Notes under the pieces: model-generated
Told to the model about the DNA's origin: nothing
What the model saw: the letters and a program-made list of their open reading frames with translations, nothing else
Database searches by the model: none
Assembly: GCA_900553295.1 (NCBI GenBank)
Contig: USCR01000065.1
Location: forward strand, 1 to 12,410
Origin: an uncultured Eubacteriales bacterium
Lineage (GTDB): Bacteria; Bacillota; Clostridia; Christensenellales; Aristaeellaceae
Direction of reading: 5' to 3'
Length of the DNA: 12,410 nucleotides
Translations under genes and position numbers: made by a program
In this document: piece after piece, positions 6,421 to 12,410 of the stretch
How the letters are laid out: each line of letters begins with the position of its first letter
Position numbering within the stretch: position 1 is the stretch's first letter

Positions 6421-7707
6421 ATGAAACGTATGCTGTCCATTCTGCTGGCCGCCATGCTGCTGTGCGTGGCCATGGCGCCCCTGGCCACCGCCGGCGCGGA
6501 GCAGGAGCCCGTTACCCTGCGGGTGACCTGGTGGGGTTCCCAGACCCGTCACGACCTGACCATGGCCGCCATCGAAAAGTTTGAAGAGAAGTACCCCTAC
6601 ATCACCGTGGAGGCCGAGTTCACCTCCTGGGACGGCTACTGGAGCAAGCTGGCCACCCAGGTTGCCGGCGGACTGATGCCCGACGTCATCCAGATGGACT
6701 ATCAGTATCTGAACCAGTATGCCCAGAGCGGCGTGCTGGCCGATCTGACCCCCTTCTTCGAGTCCGGGGCCATCGATGTGAGCAATGTGGCTCAGAGCGT
6801 AATAGACAGCGGCGCGGTGAATGGCACCGTGTACGCCCTGTCCACCGGCACCAACGCCCTGGCCACCTTCTACCGCAAGGACGTGCTGGACGAGGCCGGC
6901 GTGGAGATGCCCATGGAGCCCACCATTGATGAATTCTACGAAATCGCCGCCACCGTATATGAAAAGACCGGCCGCACCCAGGATACCCTGGTGGGCAAGG
7001 ATGCCCTGCGCAACCTGCTGCGCTCCTACGGCCTGCAGCTGTTCAACGAGACCAACGACGGCCTGGGCTTTGATGATCCCAAGTACCTGGTGCGCACCTG
7101 GCAGGATCGTCTGGACGCGGTAGCCGCGGGCTGGTGCCTGGATGTGGGCGAAACCTCCGCCACCACCGCCTTTGACGCCATGGTCAGCGACAGCTGGGCC
7201 AGCTGGCACTGGACCAATGAGCTGGCCGCCTATCAGGAGGGTTCCGACTGCGAGCTGGAGCTTGCCTGCTGGCCCGTGCCCGAGGATGCCCAGATGTCCC
7301 CCGCCTATTTCAAGGCTTCCATGTATTGGTCCATCAATGAAAATTCCGCGGTGAAGGATGCCGCCGCCCTGTTCATCAACTTCTTCACCAACGACAAGGA
7401 TTGCTTTGACATCGTGGGTATCGACCGCGCCATGCCCATCTCCAGCGAAATGCTGGCCTACATCACCCCCAACCTGGACGAAACCAGCCAGAAGGTAGCC
7501 GCTTACCTGGAGTACCTGGGCCAGGAGGGCAAGACCACGCCCATCATGCCCCCGGATGCCTCCGCCAGCGGCGAGGTGGAAGCCCTCATGGGTGAATATT
7601 TCGAGGCCGTGCAGTATGGCCAGGTGGACGATCTGACCGCCTGGGCGCAGGAATTCATGGATGAAGCCAACGCCATCCTGAAGAAGGCCGCCCAGACCGC
7701 GGAGTAA
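6421..7707 (+). CDS. Extracellular sugar-binding protein of a CUT1 ABC transporter (SBP family 1)
   Basis: A 428-residue solute-binding protein. A Sec signal peptide spans about residues 1-24 (MKR, hydrophobic core, then LATAG) with likely cleavage after ATA. There is a cysteine at 15, but the preceding MLL does not make a lipobox, so this is probably not a lipoprotein, unlike most Gram-positive binding proteins. The mature part begins with VTLRVTWWGSQTRHDL and has the family pattern FEEKYPYITVEAEF, then PDVIQMDYQYLNQYA, then YRKDVLDEAG, typical of carbohydrate-binding family 1 proteins. Several tryptophans and tyrosines are present for stacking on sugar rings. The ATG at 6421 is used, with CGGAGG (6405-6410) about 10 bases ahead. 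The earlier in-frame TTG at 6361 would run through the promoter. It is followed by a hairpin and then the two permeases. The ligand cannot be named from sequence. Confidence 0.94.
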   Translation: MKRMLSILLAAMLLCVAMAPLATAGAEQEPVTLRVTWWGSQTRHDLTMAAIEKFEEKYPYITVEAEFTSWDGYWSKLATQVAGGLMPDVIQMDYQYLNQYAQSGVLADLTPFFESGAIDVSNVAQSVIDSGAVNGTVYALSTGTNALATFYRKDVLDEAGVEMPMEPTIDEFYEIAATVYEKTGRTQDTLVGKDALRNLLRSYGLQLFNETNDGLGFDDPKYLVRTWQDRLDAVAAGWCLDVGETSATTAFDAMVSDSWASWHWTNELAAYQEGSDCELELACWPVPEDAQMSPAYFKASMYWSINENSAVKDAAALFINFFTNDKDCFDIVGIDRAMPISSEMLAYITPNLDETSQKVAAYLEYLGQEGKTTPIMPPDASASGEVEALMGEYFEAVQYGQVDDLTAWAQEFMDEANAILKKAAQTAE

Positions 7708-7728
7708 ATTCCTATCGGTTAAGCCTGT

Positions 7729-7760
7729 GGAGGCCGCCCGGCGGCGGCCTCCCTTTTTTT
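7729..7760 (+). terminator. Hairpin with T-run between binding protein and permeases (partial terminator)
   Basis: GGAGGCCGCC (7729-7738) pairs perfectly with GGCGGCCTCC (7743-7752) around a 4-base loop CGGC, followed by C and seven T residues (7754-7760). It has all the parts of an intrinsic terminator, but the permease ribosome binding site begins 3 bases later and no separate promoter is visible. It therefore most likely works as a leaky terminator or 3' stabiliser that keeps binding-protein mRNA above permease mRNA. Confidence 0.85.
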
Positions 7761-7777
7761 CAAAGGAGTGGAGTCGC

Positions 7778-8677
7778 ATGCGCAAGCTCAGCAGGACGCT
7801 GGGGCAGGAGAAGGTGGCGGGATATGTGTTCATCCTGCCCTTCATCATCGGGCTGATCGTCTTCACGGTCATTCCCTTTTTCACCTCCCTGTACCTGGCG
7901 TTTACGGAATATGATATTCTTACGCCGCCCAAGTGGATCGGCCTGGACAACTTCAAGCGGATGTTCTTTGAGGACAAGTACTTCTGGAAATCTTTCTGGG
8001 TTACCTTCAAGTTTGCCCTGATCCAGGTGCCGATCAAGCTGCTGGTGTCCCTGGGTGTGGCGCTGATCCTCTCCCGCAAGACCAAGGCGATTCCCCTGTA
8101 CCGGGCTGCCTTCTACATCCCCTCCCTCATGGGCGGCAGCGTGGCCGTGGCCCTGACCTGGAAGCAGCTGTTCTCCTACGACGGGGCTATCAACCACATC
8201 ACCGCGCTCTTCGGTATGGAGCCTGTGAAGTGGCTCTCCAACCCGGATACGGCCCTGGGGGTGCTGATCGCCCTGGGCGTGTGGCAGTTCGGCAGCTCCA
8301 TGCTCATCTTCCTGGCGGCGCTGAAAAACGTCCCCGAAAGCTACCACGAGGCGGCCATTGTGGACGGCGCGGGCCCGGTGAAGCGCTTCTTCAAGATCGT
8401 GCTGCCCATGATTACCCCCATTTTCTTCTTTAACCTCATCAACCAGACCATCGGCGCGTTCCAGGCCTTCAACTCCAGCTACCTGATTACCCAGGGCAAG
8501 CCCCTGAACACCACCCTGTACTATGGCGTGCACCTGTACAACCGGGCCTTCACCTATTACGAGATGGGCTACGGCAGCGCCATGGCCTGGTTCATGCTCC
8601 TGGTGATCGCCGCCTTTACCGCGCTGATTTTCCGCTCCTCCACCGCGTGGGTCTACTATGAATCGGAGGGGAAGTAA
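7778..8677 (+). CDS. CUT1 sugar ABC transporter permease (MalF/UgpA type)
   Basis: A 299-residue inner-membrane permease with about six transmembrane helices, the first at residues 13-40 (VAGYVFILPFIIGLIVF). The EAA loop that contacts the ATPase is YHEAAIVDGAGPVKRFFKIV followed by LPMITP (189-214), with the conserved E191-A-A and G198. Segments FYIPSLMGGSVAVALTWKQL and PLNTTLYYGVHLYN are typical of the UgpA/MalF subfamily of CUT1 transporters. The ATG at 7778 is chosen because AAGGAG (7763-7768) lies 9 bases before it. An upstream in-frame GTG at 7727 would run through the terminator hairpin and give a non-family N-terminus. The stop is 3 bases before the next permease, so they form one translational unit. 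No ATPase gene lies in the cluster. Confidence 0.95.
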   Translation: MRKLSRTLGQEKVAGYVFILPFIIGLIVFTVIPFFTSLYLAFTEYDILTPPKWIGLDNFKRMFFEDKYFWKSFWVTFKFALIQVPIKLLVSLGVALILSRKTKAIPLYRAAFYIPSLMGGSVAVALTWKQLFSYDGAINHITALFGMEPVKWLSNPDTALGVLIALGVWQFGSSMLIFLAALKNVPESYHEAAIVDGAGPVKRFFKIVLPMITPIFFFNLINQTIGAFQAFNSSYLITQGKPLNTTLYYGVHLYNRAFTYYEMGYGSAMAWFMLLVIAAFTALIFRSSTAWVYYESEGK

Positions 8678-8680
8678 GCT

Positions 8681-9550
8681 ATGATTACCACCACAACGCG
8701 CTATCACAGCATCAAGCGCCGCAAGATCACCATGACCGTGGTGTACCACGTGCTGGTGGCGGCCGCCAGCCTGGCCATGCTCTATCCACTGTTCTGGATG
8801 CTTTCTTCTTCCTTCAAGCCCAATAACGAAATCTTCACCACCGTGGGCAGCCTGATTCCCCAGACCTTCACCACGGAGAACTACGTGAACGGCTGGCGGG
8901 GCTTCGCGGGGCTGAGCTTTGGAGTGTACTTCCGCAATTCCCTCATTGTGGCGGGGCTGTCCACCATCGGGGCGGCGCTGTCCTCGGCGCTGGTGGCCTT
9001 CGGCCTGGCGCGGCTGCACTTCCCCGGGCGGAACTTCTGGTTCGTGTGCATGATCGTCACCATGATGCTGCCCGGCCAGGTGATGATGATTCCCCGCTTT
9101 GTGCTCTTTAACCAGCTGGGCTGGGTGGGCCCCTTCCTGCCGCTGACGGTTCCGGCGTTCTTCGGCAGCGCCTTTGACATCTTCCTGGTGATGCAGTTCA
9201 TCCGCGGCATTCCCCGGGACATGGACGAGGCCGCCCGCATTGACGGATGCAGCTGGTACGGCATCTTCACCTACATCCTGGTGCCCATGATCGTGCCTGC
9301 GCTGGTGACCGTGGGTATCCTCACCTTCATCAATTCCTGGGGCGACTTCATGGGCTCCCTGCTGTACCTGAATTCTCCGGCCATGTATACCTCGGCCTAT
9401 GCCCTGAAGCTGTTCTCCGACAGCGCGGGCACGGACTTCGGCGCAACCTTCGCCATGTCGGTGCTCTCCCTGGTGCCGATCCTGATTATCTTCTTCTTCT
9501 TCCAGAAGCAGCTGGTGGAGGGCATCAGCACCCAGGGCCTCAAGGGCTAA
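8681..9550 (+). CDS. CUT1 sugar ABC transporter permease (MalG/UgpE type)
   Basis: A 289-residue second permease of the heterodimeric channel. A short basic N-terminus (KRRK) leads into the first helix at about 19-40, followed by the family motif LYPLFWMLSSSFKPNNEIFT. The EAA loop is MDEAARIDGCSWYGIFTYIL plus VPMIVP (181-206), with E183, A184-A185, G189 and P202 in place. About six helices are predicted. The C-terminus GISTQGLKG is a classic MalG-type ending. The ATG at 8681 follows CGGAGGGG by about 10 bases and lies just after the stop of the first permease. With the binding protein it makes a CUT1 importer lacking its ATPase, which in Bacillota is commonly supplied by a shared MsmX/MsiK-type protein. 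Confidence 0.95.
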   Translation: MITTTTRYHSIKRRKITMTVVYHVLVAAASLAMLYPLFWMLSSSFKPNNEIFTTVGSLIPQTFTTENYVNGWRGFAGLSFGVYFRNSLIVAGLSTIGAALSSALVAFGLARLHFPGRNFWFVCMIVTMMLPGQVMMIPRFVLFNQLGWVGPFLPLTVPAFFGSAFDIFLVMQFIRGIPRDMDEAARIDGCSWYGIFTYILVPMIVPALVTVGILTFINSWGDFMGSLLYLNSPAMYTSAYALKLFSDSAGTDFGATFAMSVLSLVPILIIFFFFQKQLVEGISTQGLKG

Positions 9551-9567
9551 TTGCAGAAAATTCATCC

Positions 9568-9600
9568 ATTCGGCAGGAGCGTTGTCGCGTCCTGCCGAAT
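9568..9600 (+). other. Stem-loop between permease and GtaA-family gene
   Basis: ATTCGGCAGGA (9568-9578) pairs perfectly with TCCTGCCGAAT (9590-9600), and GCG/CGC inside can extend the stem to a TTGT loop with one bulged G. It is followed by TCTTGTG, not a real T-run, so it is a weak terminator at best. It could set polarity between transporter and enzyme genes or protect the upstream mRNA from 3' degradation. Confidence 0.7.
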
Positions 9601-9631
9601 TCTTGTGACAGAATAAAAGGAGGAAAAATCC

Positions 9632-11536
9632 ATGGCTATGCTTGACCGGCTTCCAGCCCTGCCGCTGGTGGCCTCCGACCCTTATTTTTCCATATGGATG
9701 CCCGCGGATACCCCCACCCAGACCGACAGCTGTCACTGGAGCGGCCCGGAAAAGCCCCTGCGGGGCAGCCTTACCGTGGACGGCGCGGCCTTCCGCTTCC
9801 TGGGCACAGGCCCTGAGGCGGAGGCGGAGCTCACCGCCCAGCAGGTGACCGCCACGGCCACCCGCTTTGTACACCAGGCCGGGGGCGTGCGCCTGGAGAC
9901 GGTGTTCCGCACCCCCGCCCTGCCCCAGGACCCCGATCTGCTCAGCATGCCCGTGACCCTGGTGAGCTTTTCCCTGGCCAGCGTGGACGGCGGGGAGCAT
10001 CAGGTGGCCCTGCGCTTCCACCTCTCCGATAAGCTGTGCTACGATGGCAACATCCGCCCGGCCATGACCTCCGACAGCTTTGCGTTCCTGGGCCATGGAG
10101 CGGCCTGGTGCGGCCAGACCGTGCAGCGCCCCCTGAGCCACTCCGGGGACCATGTGACCATGGATTGGGGCTACCTGTACCTAATGGGGGACGGGCAAGT
10201 CTCCGCCCTGGGGGACGGCCTGGCCCTGACCTGGGCGGGCGCGGTGAAGGAGGAGACCGGCCTGCGGGCGGTGGTCGCCTATGACGACATCGCTTCCATC
10301 AATTATTTCGGCGACCTGTGCAAGCCCTGGTACCGCCGCCATGGGGCGCAGATCACCGACGCCATCCGCACGGCCTGGGAGGGCTTTGAGGCCATCGCCG
10401 CCCGTTGCCAGGCCCTGGACCAGGAGCTGGCCGGGGAGGCGGCGCAGGCCGGCGGCGCGGACTATGCCTACCTGTGCGCCGCGGCCTGGCGGCAGACCTT
10501 CGCCGCCCACAAGCTCATTGCCACGCCCCGGGGAGAAATGGCCTTCCTCTCCAAGGAGAACGACTCCAACGGCTGCATCGGCACCGTGGACGTGAGCTAT
10601 CCCTCCATCCCCGTGCTGCTGAAATACGCCCCCGAGCTGGTGAACGCCCTGTGCCGCCCGGTGCTGGAGTTTGCCTCCATGCCCGTGTGGACCGATGACT
10701 TCGCCCCCCACGACGTGGGCCGCTATCCCAACGCCACGGGCCAGGTGTACGCCGCCCGGCGCCGCGTGCCCAACGGGGAGACCCATCCGCCGTATTATCT
10801 GTATCCCGCCGGCGCCCCGGTGTACGATCCCCGCTATCAGATGCCCGTGGAGGAGTGCGGCAACATGCTGGTGATGCTGGCCGCCGCCCAGGCCTTTGGG
10901 GCCTCCGATGGTTTGGCCCGGGCCTACCGCCCCCTGCTGGACAAATGGGTGGGTTATCTGGTAACCTATGGGGAGGACCCCGGCGAGCAGCTGTGTACCG
11001 ACGACTTCGCCGGGCATCTGGCCCATAACGTGAACCTGGCGGCCAAGGCCATGGTGGGCGTGGCCTGCTACGGGCGGCTCACCGGCGACGCCTCCTGGGA
11101 GGACAAGGCCCGGGAGATGGCCGCGCGCTTCCTGGAGAAGGTGGGCGCGCAGGGCAACACGCCCCTGACCCTGGACGGCCAGGGCTGGAGCATGAAGTAC
11201 AACCTGCTGTGGGACCGGGTGCTTCACCTGGGCCTGCTGCCGGATGGCTTCTATGACGCGGAGCTGAACAGCTACCTGCCCCGGATCAACGCCTACGGCC
11301 TGCCCCTGGATTCCCGGGCGGACTACACCAAGTCCGACTGGATCTGCTGGACCGCGGCCCTGACCCAGGACAAGACCCTGCGCCAGGCGCTGCTCTCCCC
11401 CATTGCCCGGATGCTGCGGGAGACCACCTCCCGCGTGCCCTTCTCCGACTGGTATGATACCAAGACCGGCCGCTATCAGGCATTCATTGCCCGGAGCGTG
11501 CAGGGCGGCATTTACGCCCCCCTGCTGCGGGGCTAA
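9632..11536 (+). CDS. Glutaminase A (GtaA)-family protein, DUF4965/DUF1793-type, probably carbohydrate-active
   Basis: A 634-residue protein of the family named after fungal glutaminase A (DUF4964/DUF5127/DUF4965/DUF1793 architecture): an N-terminal beta-sandwich, then an (alpha/alpha)6-type catalytic region. It opens with LPLVASDPYFSIWMPAD, the family start motif. Conserved blocks follow: KENDSNGCIGTVDVSYPS (308-325), WTDDFAPHDVGRYPNATG (353-370), MPVEECGNMLVM (404-415), CTDDFAGHLAHNVNLAAKA (455-473), YTKSDW (565-570), VPFSDWYDT and ARSVQGG. Several conserved acidic residues (D355, D356, E407, E408, D457, D458) could be catalytic, as in glycosidases with this fold. No signal peptide is present, so it acts in the cytoplasm. 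AAGGAGG at 9617-9623 lies 8 bases before the ATG. Family glutaminase activity is known from fungi. Its place between sugar permeases and a sugar epimerase points to a glycoside substrate; this is inference. Confidence 0.85.
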   Translation: MAMLDRLPALPLVASDPYFSIWMPADTPTQTDSCHWSGPEKPLRGSLTVDGAAFRFLGTGPEAEAELTAQQVTATATRFVHQAGGVRLETVFRTPALPQDPDLLSMPVTLVSFSLASVDGGEHQVALRFHLSDKLCYDGNIRPAMTSDSFAFLGHGAAWCGQTVQRPLSHSGDHVTMDWGYLYLMGDGQVSALGDGLALTWAGAVKEETGLRAVVAYDDIASINYFGDLCKPWYRRHGAQITDAIRTAWEGFEAIAARCQALDQELAGEAAQAGGADYAYLCAAAWRQTFAAHKLIATPRGEMAFLSKENDSNGCIGTVDVSYPSIPVLLKYAPELVNALCRPVLEFASMPVWTDDFAPHDVGRYPNATGQVYAARRRVPNGETHPPYYLYPAGAPVYDPRYQMPVEECGNMLVMLAAAQAFGASDGLARAYRPLLDKWVGYLVTYGEDPGEQLCTDDFAGHLAHNVNLAAKAMVGVACYGRLTGDASWEDKAREMAARFLEKVGAQGNTPLTLDGQGWSMKYNLLWDRVLHLGLLPDGFYDAELNSYLPRINAYGLPLDSRADYTKSDWICWTAALTQDKTLRQALLSPIARMLRETTSRVPFSDWYDTKTGRYQAFIARSVQGGIYAPLLRG

Positions 11537-11557
11537 ACGATAAAGGAGGTATCCTGG

Positions 11558-12388
11558 ATGGAAAAACTACGCGTGTTTGCCTTTGCTGACGAGGCCAGCC
11601 CGGCCATTTCCGGGCAGATCGCCGCCATGGAGCGCAACGGGCTCCAGGGGCTGGAGATCCGCGGGGTGGACGGGGAGAACGTCTCCGACATCTCCCTGGA
11701 CAAGGCCCGTGAGGTGCGCCGCCGCCTGGAGGACGCCGGGCTGACGGTATGGTCCGTGGGCTCGCCCATTGGCAAGATTGACCTGGAAAAGGACGACTTC
11801 GCCGCGCACCTGGACAAGCTCCGCCACACCCTCGATGTGGGCCGGGAGCTGGGCGCCAAGCACCTGCGGATGTTCTCCTTCTACATTCCCGCGGGCCGCA
11901 CCCCGGAGAGCTGCCGCCAGCAGGTGGTGGATCAAATGGGGGAAATGCTCCGGGTGGGCGAGGGCAGCGGACTGCTGTTCTGCCATGAGAATGAGAAGGG
12001 CATTTACGGCGACGTGGCCAGCCGCTGCAAGGAGCTGCTGGATCTGTTCCCCGCGCTGGTGGGGGTCTTTGACCCGGCCAACTTCATCCAGTGCGGCCAG
12101 GATACCTGGGAAGCCTGGGAGCTGCTGGCTTCCCGCACCTACTACATGCACATCAAGGATGCCCTGGCCGACGGCAATGTGGTGCCCGCGGGCCACGGCA
12201 TTGGTCAGGTGAAGCGCATTCTGGACGCGTACCGCGCCCAGGGCGGCACCGCCGTGACCATTGAGCCCCACTTGCAGGTGTTCTCCGGCCTCCAGGGCCT
12301 GGAGCGCGAAGGCGAAAAGACGCAGATGGGCGCCTACTGCTACGAAAATTCCGACGCGGAACGGGCGCCTCTCCTCTCACCAGCGTGA
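11558..12388 (+). CDS. Sugar phosphate isomerase/epimerase-like TIM-barrel protein (xylose isomerase-like)
   Basis: A 276-residue cytoplasmic TIM-barrel protein of the AP_endonuc_2/xylose isomerase-like superfamily. The N-terminus FAFADEASPAISGQIAAMER and VGSPIGKI (67-74) are typical of proteins labelled sugar phosphate isomerase/epimerase. The usual metal-binding set is present: E144 in FCHENEKGIYGD, D172 in VFDPANF, H198 in YYMHIKD and E236 in TIEPHL. The start at 11558 follows AAAGGAGGT (11542-11550) by 7 bases, and the gene is 21 bases after the GtaA-family gene, so it is co-transcribed and likely co-functional. Members isomerise sugars or polyols, and some cleave 3-keto-glycosides. The exact reaction cannot be read. 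The C-terminal 12 residues (SDAERAPLLSPA) do not look like the usual final helix; a frameshift near 12357 that would extend the gene past the window is possible. Confidence 0.85.
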   Translation: MEKLRVFAFADEASPAISGQIAAMERNGLQGLEIRGVDGENVSDISLDKAREVRRRLEDAGLTVWSVGSPIGKIDLEKDDFAAHLDKLRHTLDVGRELGAKHLRMFSFYIPAGRTPESCRQQVVDQMGEMLRVGEGSGLLFCHENEKGIYGDVASRCKELLDLFPALVGVFDPANFIQCGQDTWEAWELLASRTYYMHIKDALADGNVVPAGHGIGQVKRILDAYRAQGGTAVTIEPHLQVFSGLQGLEREGEKTQMGAYCYENSDAERAPLLSPA

Positions 12389-12410
12389 AGCACGCCGGGC
12401 TGCCGTGGGA

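Noticed and set aside
6172..8085. Long minus-strand open frame opposite the binding protein
   Set aside because: Shadow of the plus-strand coding sequence; crosses the operon promoter and the intergenic hairpin, with no domain content.
9568..9600. Hairpin as a full intrinsic terminator
   Set aside because: The stem is perfect but lacks a run of T residues after it, so complete termination is unlikely; listed as a stem-loop only.
7760..10153. Long minus-strand open frame opposite the permeases and GtaA-family gene
   Set aside because: Same composition artefact (His/Gln/Gly-rich) and it spans three well-supported plus-strand genes; no ribosome binding site or domain supports it.

Overview
The window reads as a chromosomal segment of a GC-rich member of the Bacillota, class Clostridia. 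This is inferred from gene style, not from a marker gene. The indicators are strong AGGAGG-type ribosome binding sites before almost every gene, a YesM/YesN-type two-component pair beside a CUT1 sugar ABC transporter that has no ATPase gene of its own, a tandem feoA-feoA-feoB operon, and short AT-rich intergenic regions in otherwise GC-rich DNA. A gut Christensenellales- or Oscillospirales-like organism would fit, but the genus cannot be read from this sequence. I see no mobile element, CRISPR array, tRNA or rRNA.

Left part (1 to about 1710, minus strand): a ferrous iron uptake operon read leftward. It holds two different small feoA genes (1386-1598 and 1108-1329) and then feoB (start at 1035), which runs off the left edge after 345 codons. 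The leader carries a promoter with a perfect TTGACA -35 box. It also has several TTAGGTTAG-type half-sites that resemble the operator of the DtxR/IdeR family of iron-dependent repressors, so the operon is probably iron-repressed by such a protein rather than by Fur.

Centre-left (1777-3295, plus strand): a divergently transcribed, single-gene unit coding for a CNNM/CorC (HlyC-type) membrane protein with a DUF21 domain, a CBS pair and a CorC_HlyC domain. It starts with TTG and ends in a strong intrinsic terminator.

Centre to right (about 3305-12388, plus strand): a carbohydrate sensing, uptake and breakdown cluster. A YesM-like sensor kinase and a YesN-like AraC-type response regulator overlap by 8 bases. 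They are followed by an extracellular sugar-binding protein, a hairpin with a T-run, two CUT1 permeases, a second hairpin, a large cytoplasmic protein of the glutaminase A (GtaA)/DUF4965-DUF1793 family, and a xylose-isomerase-like TIM-barrel sugar isomerase/epimerase. The likely logic is that the kinase senses an external sugar or glycoside, the regulator switches on the transporter promoter at about 6381, and the imported compound is processed by the last two enzymes. The ATPase is presumably a shared MsmX-type protein encoded elsewhere.

The most interesting point is the GtaA-family protein. The founding fungal members are secreted glutaminases, but here a version without a signal peptide sits inside a sugar-import operon next to a sugar epimerase. 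This suggests an uncharacterised carbohydrate-active role.
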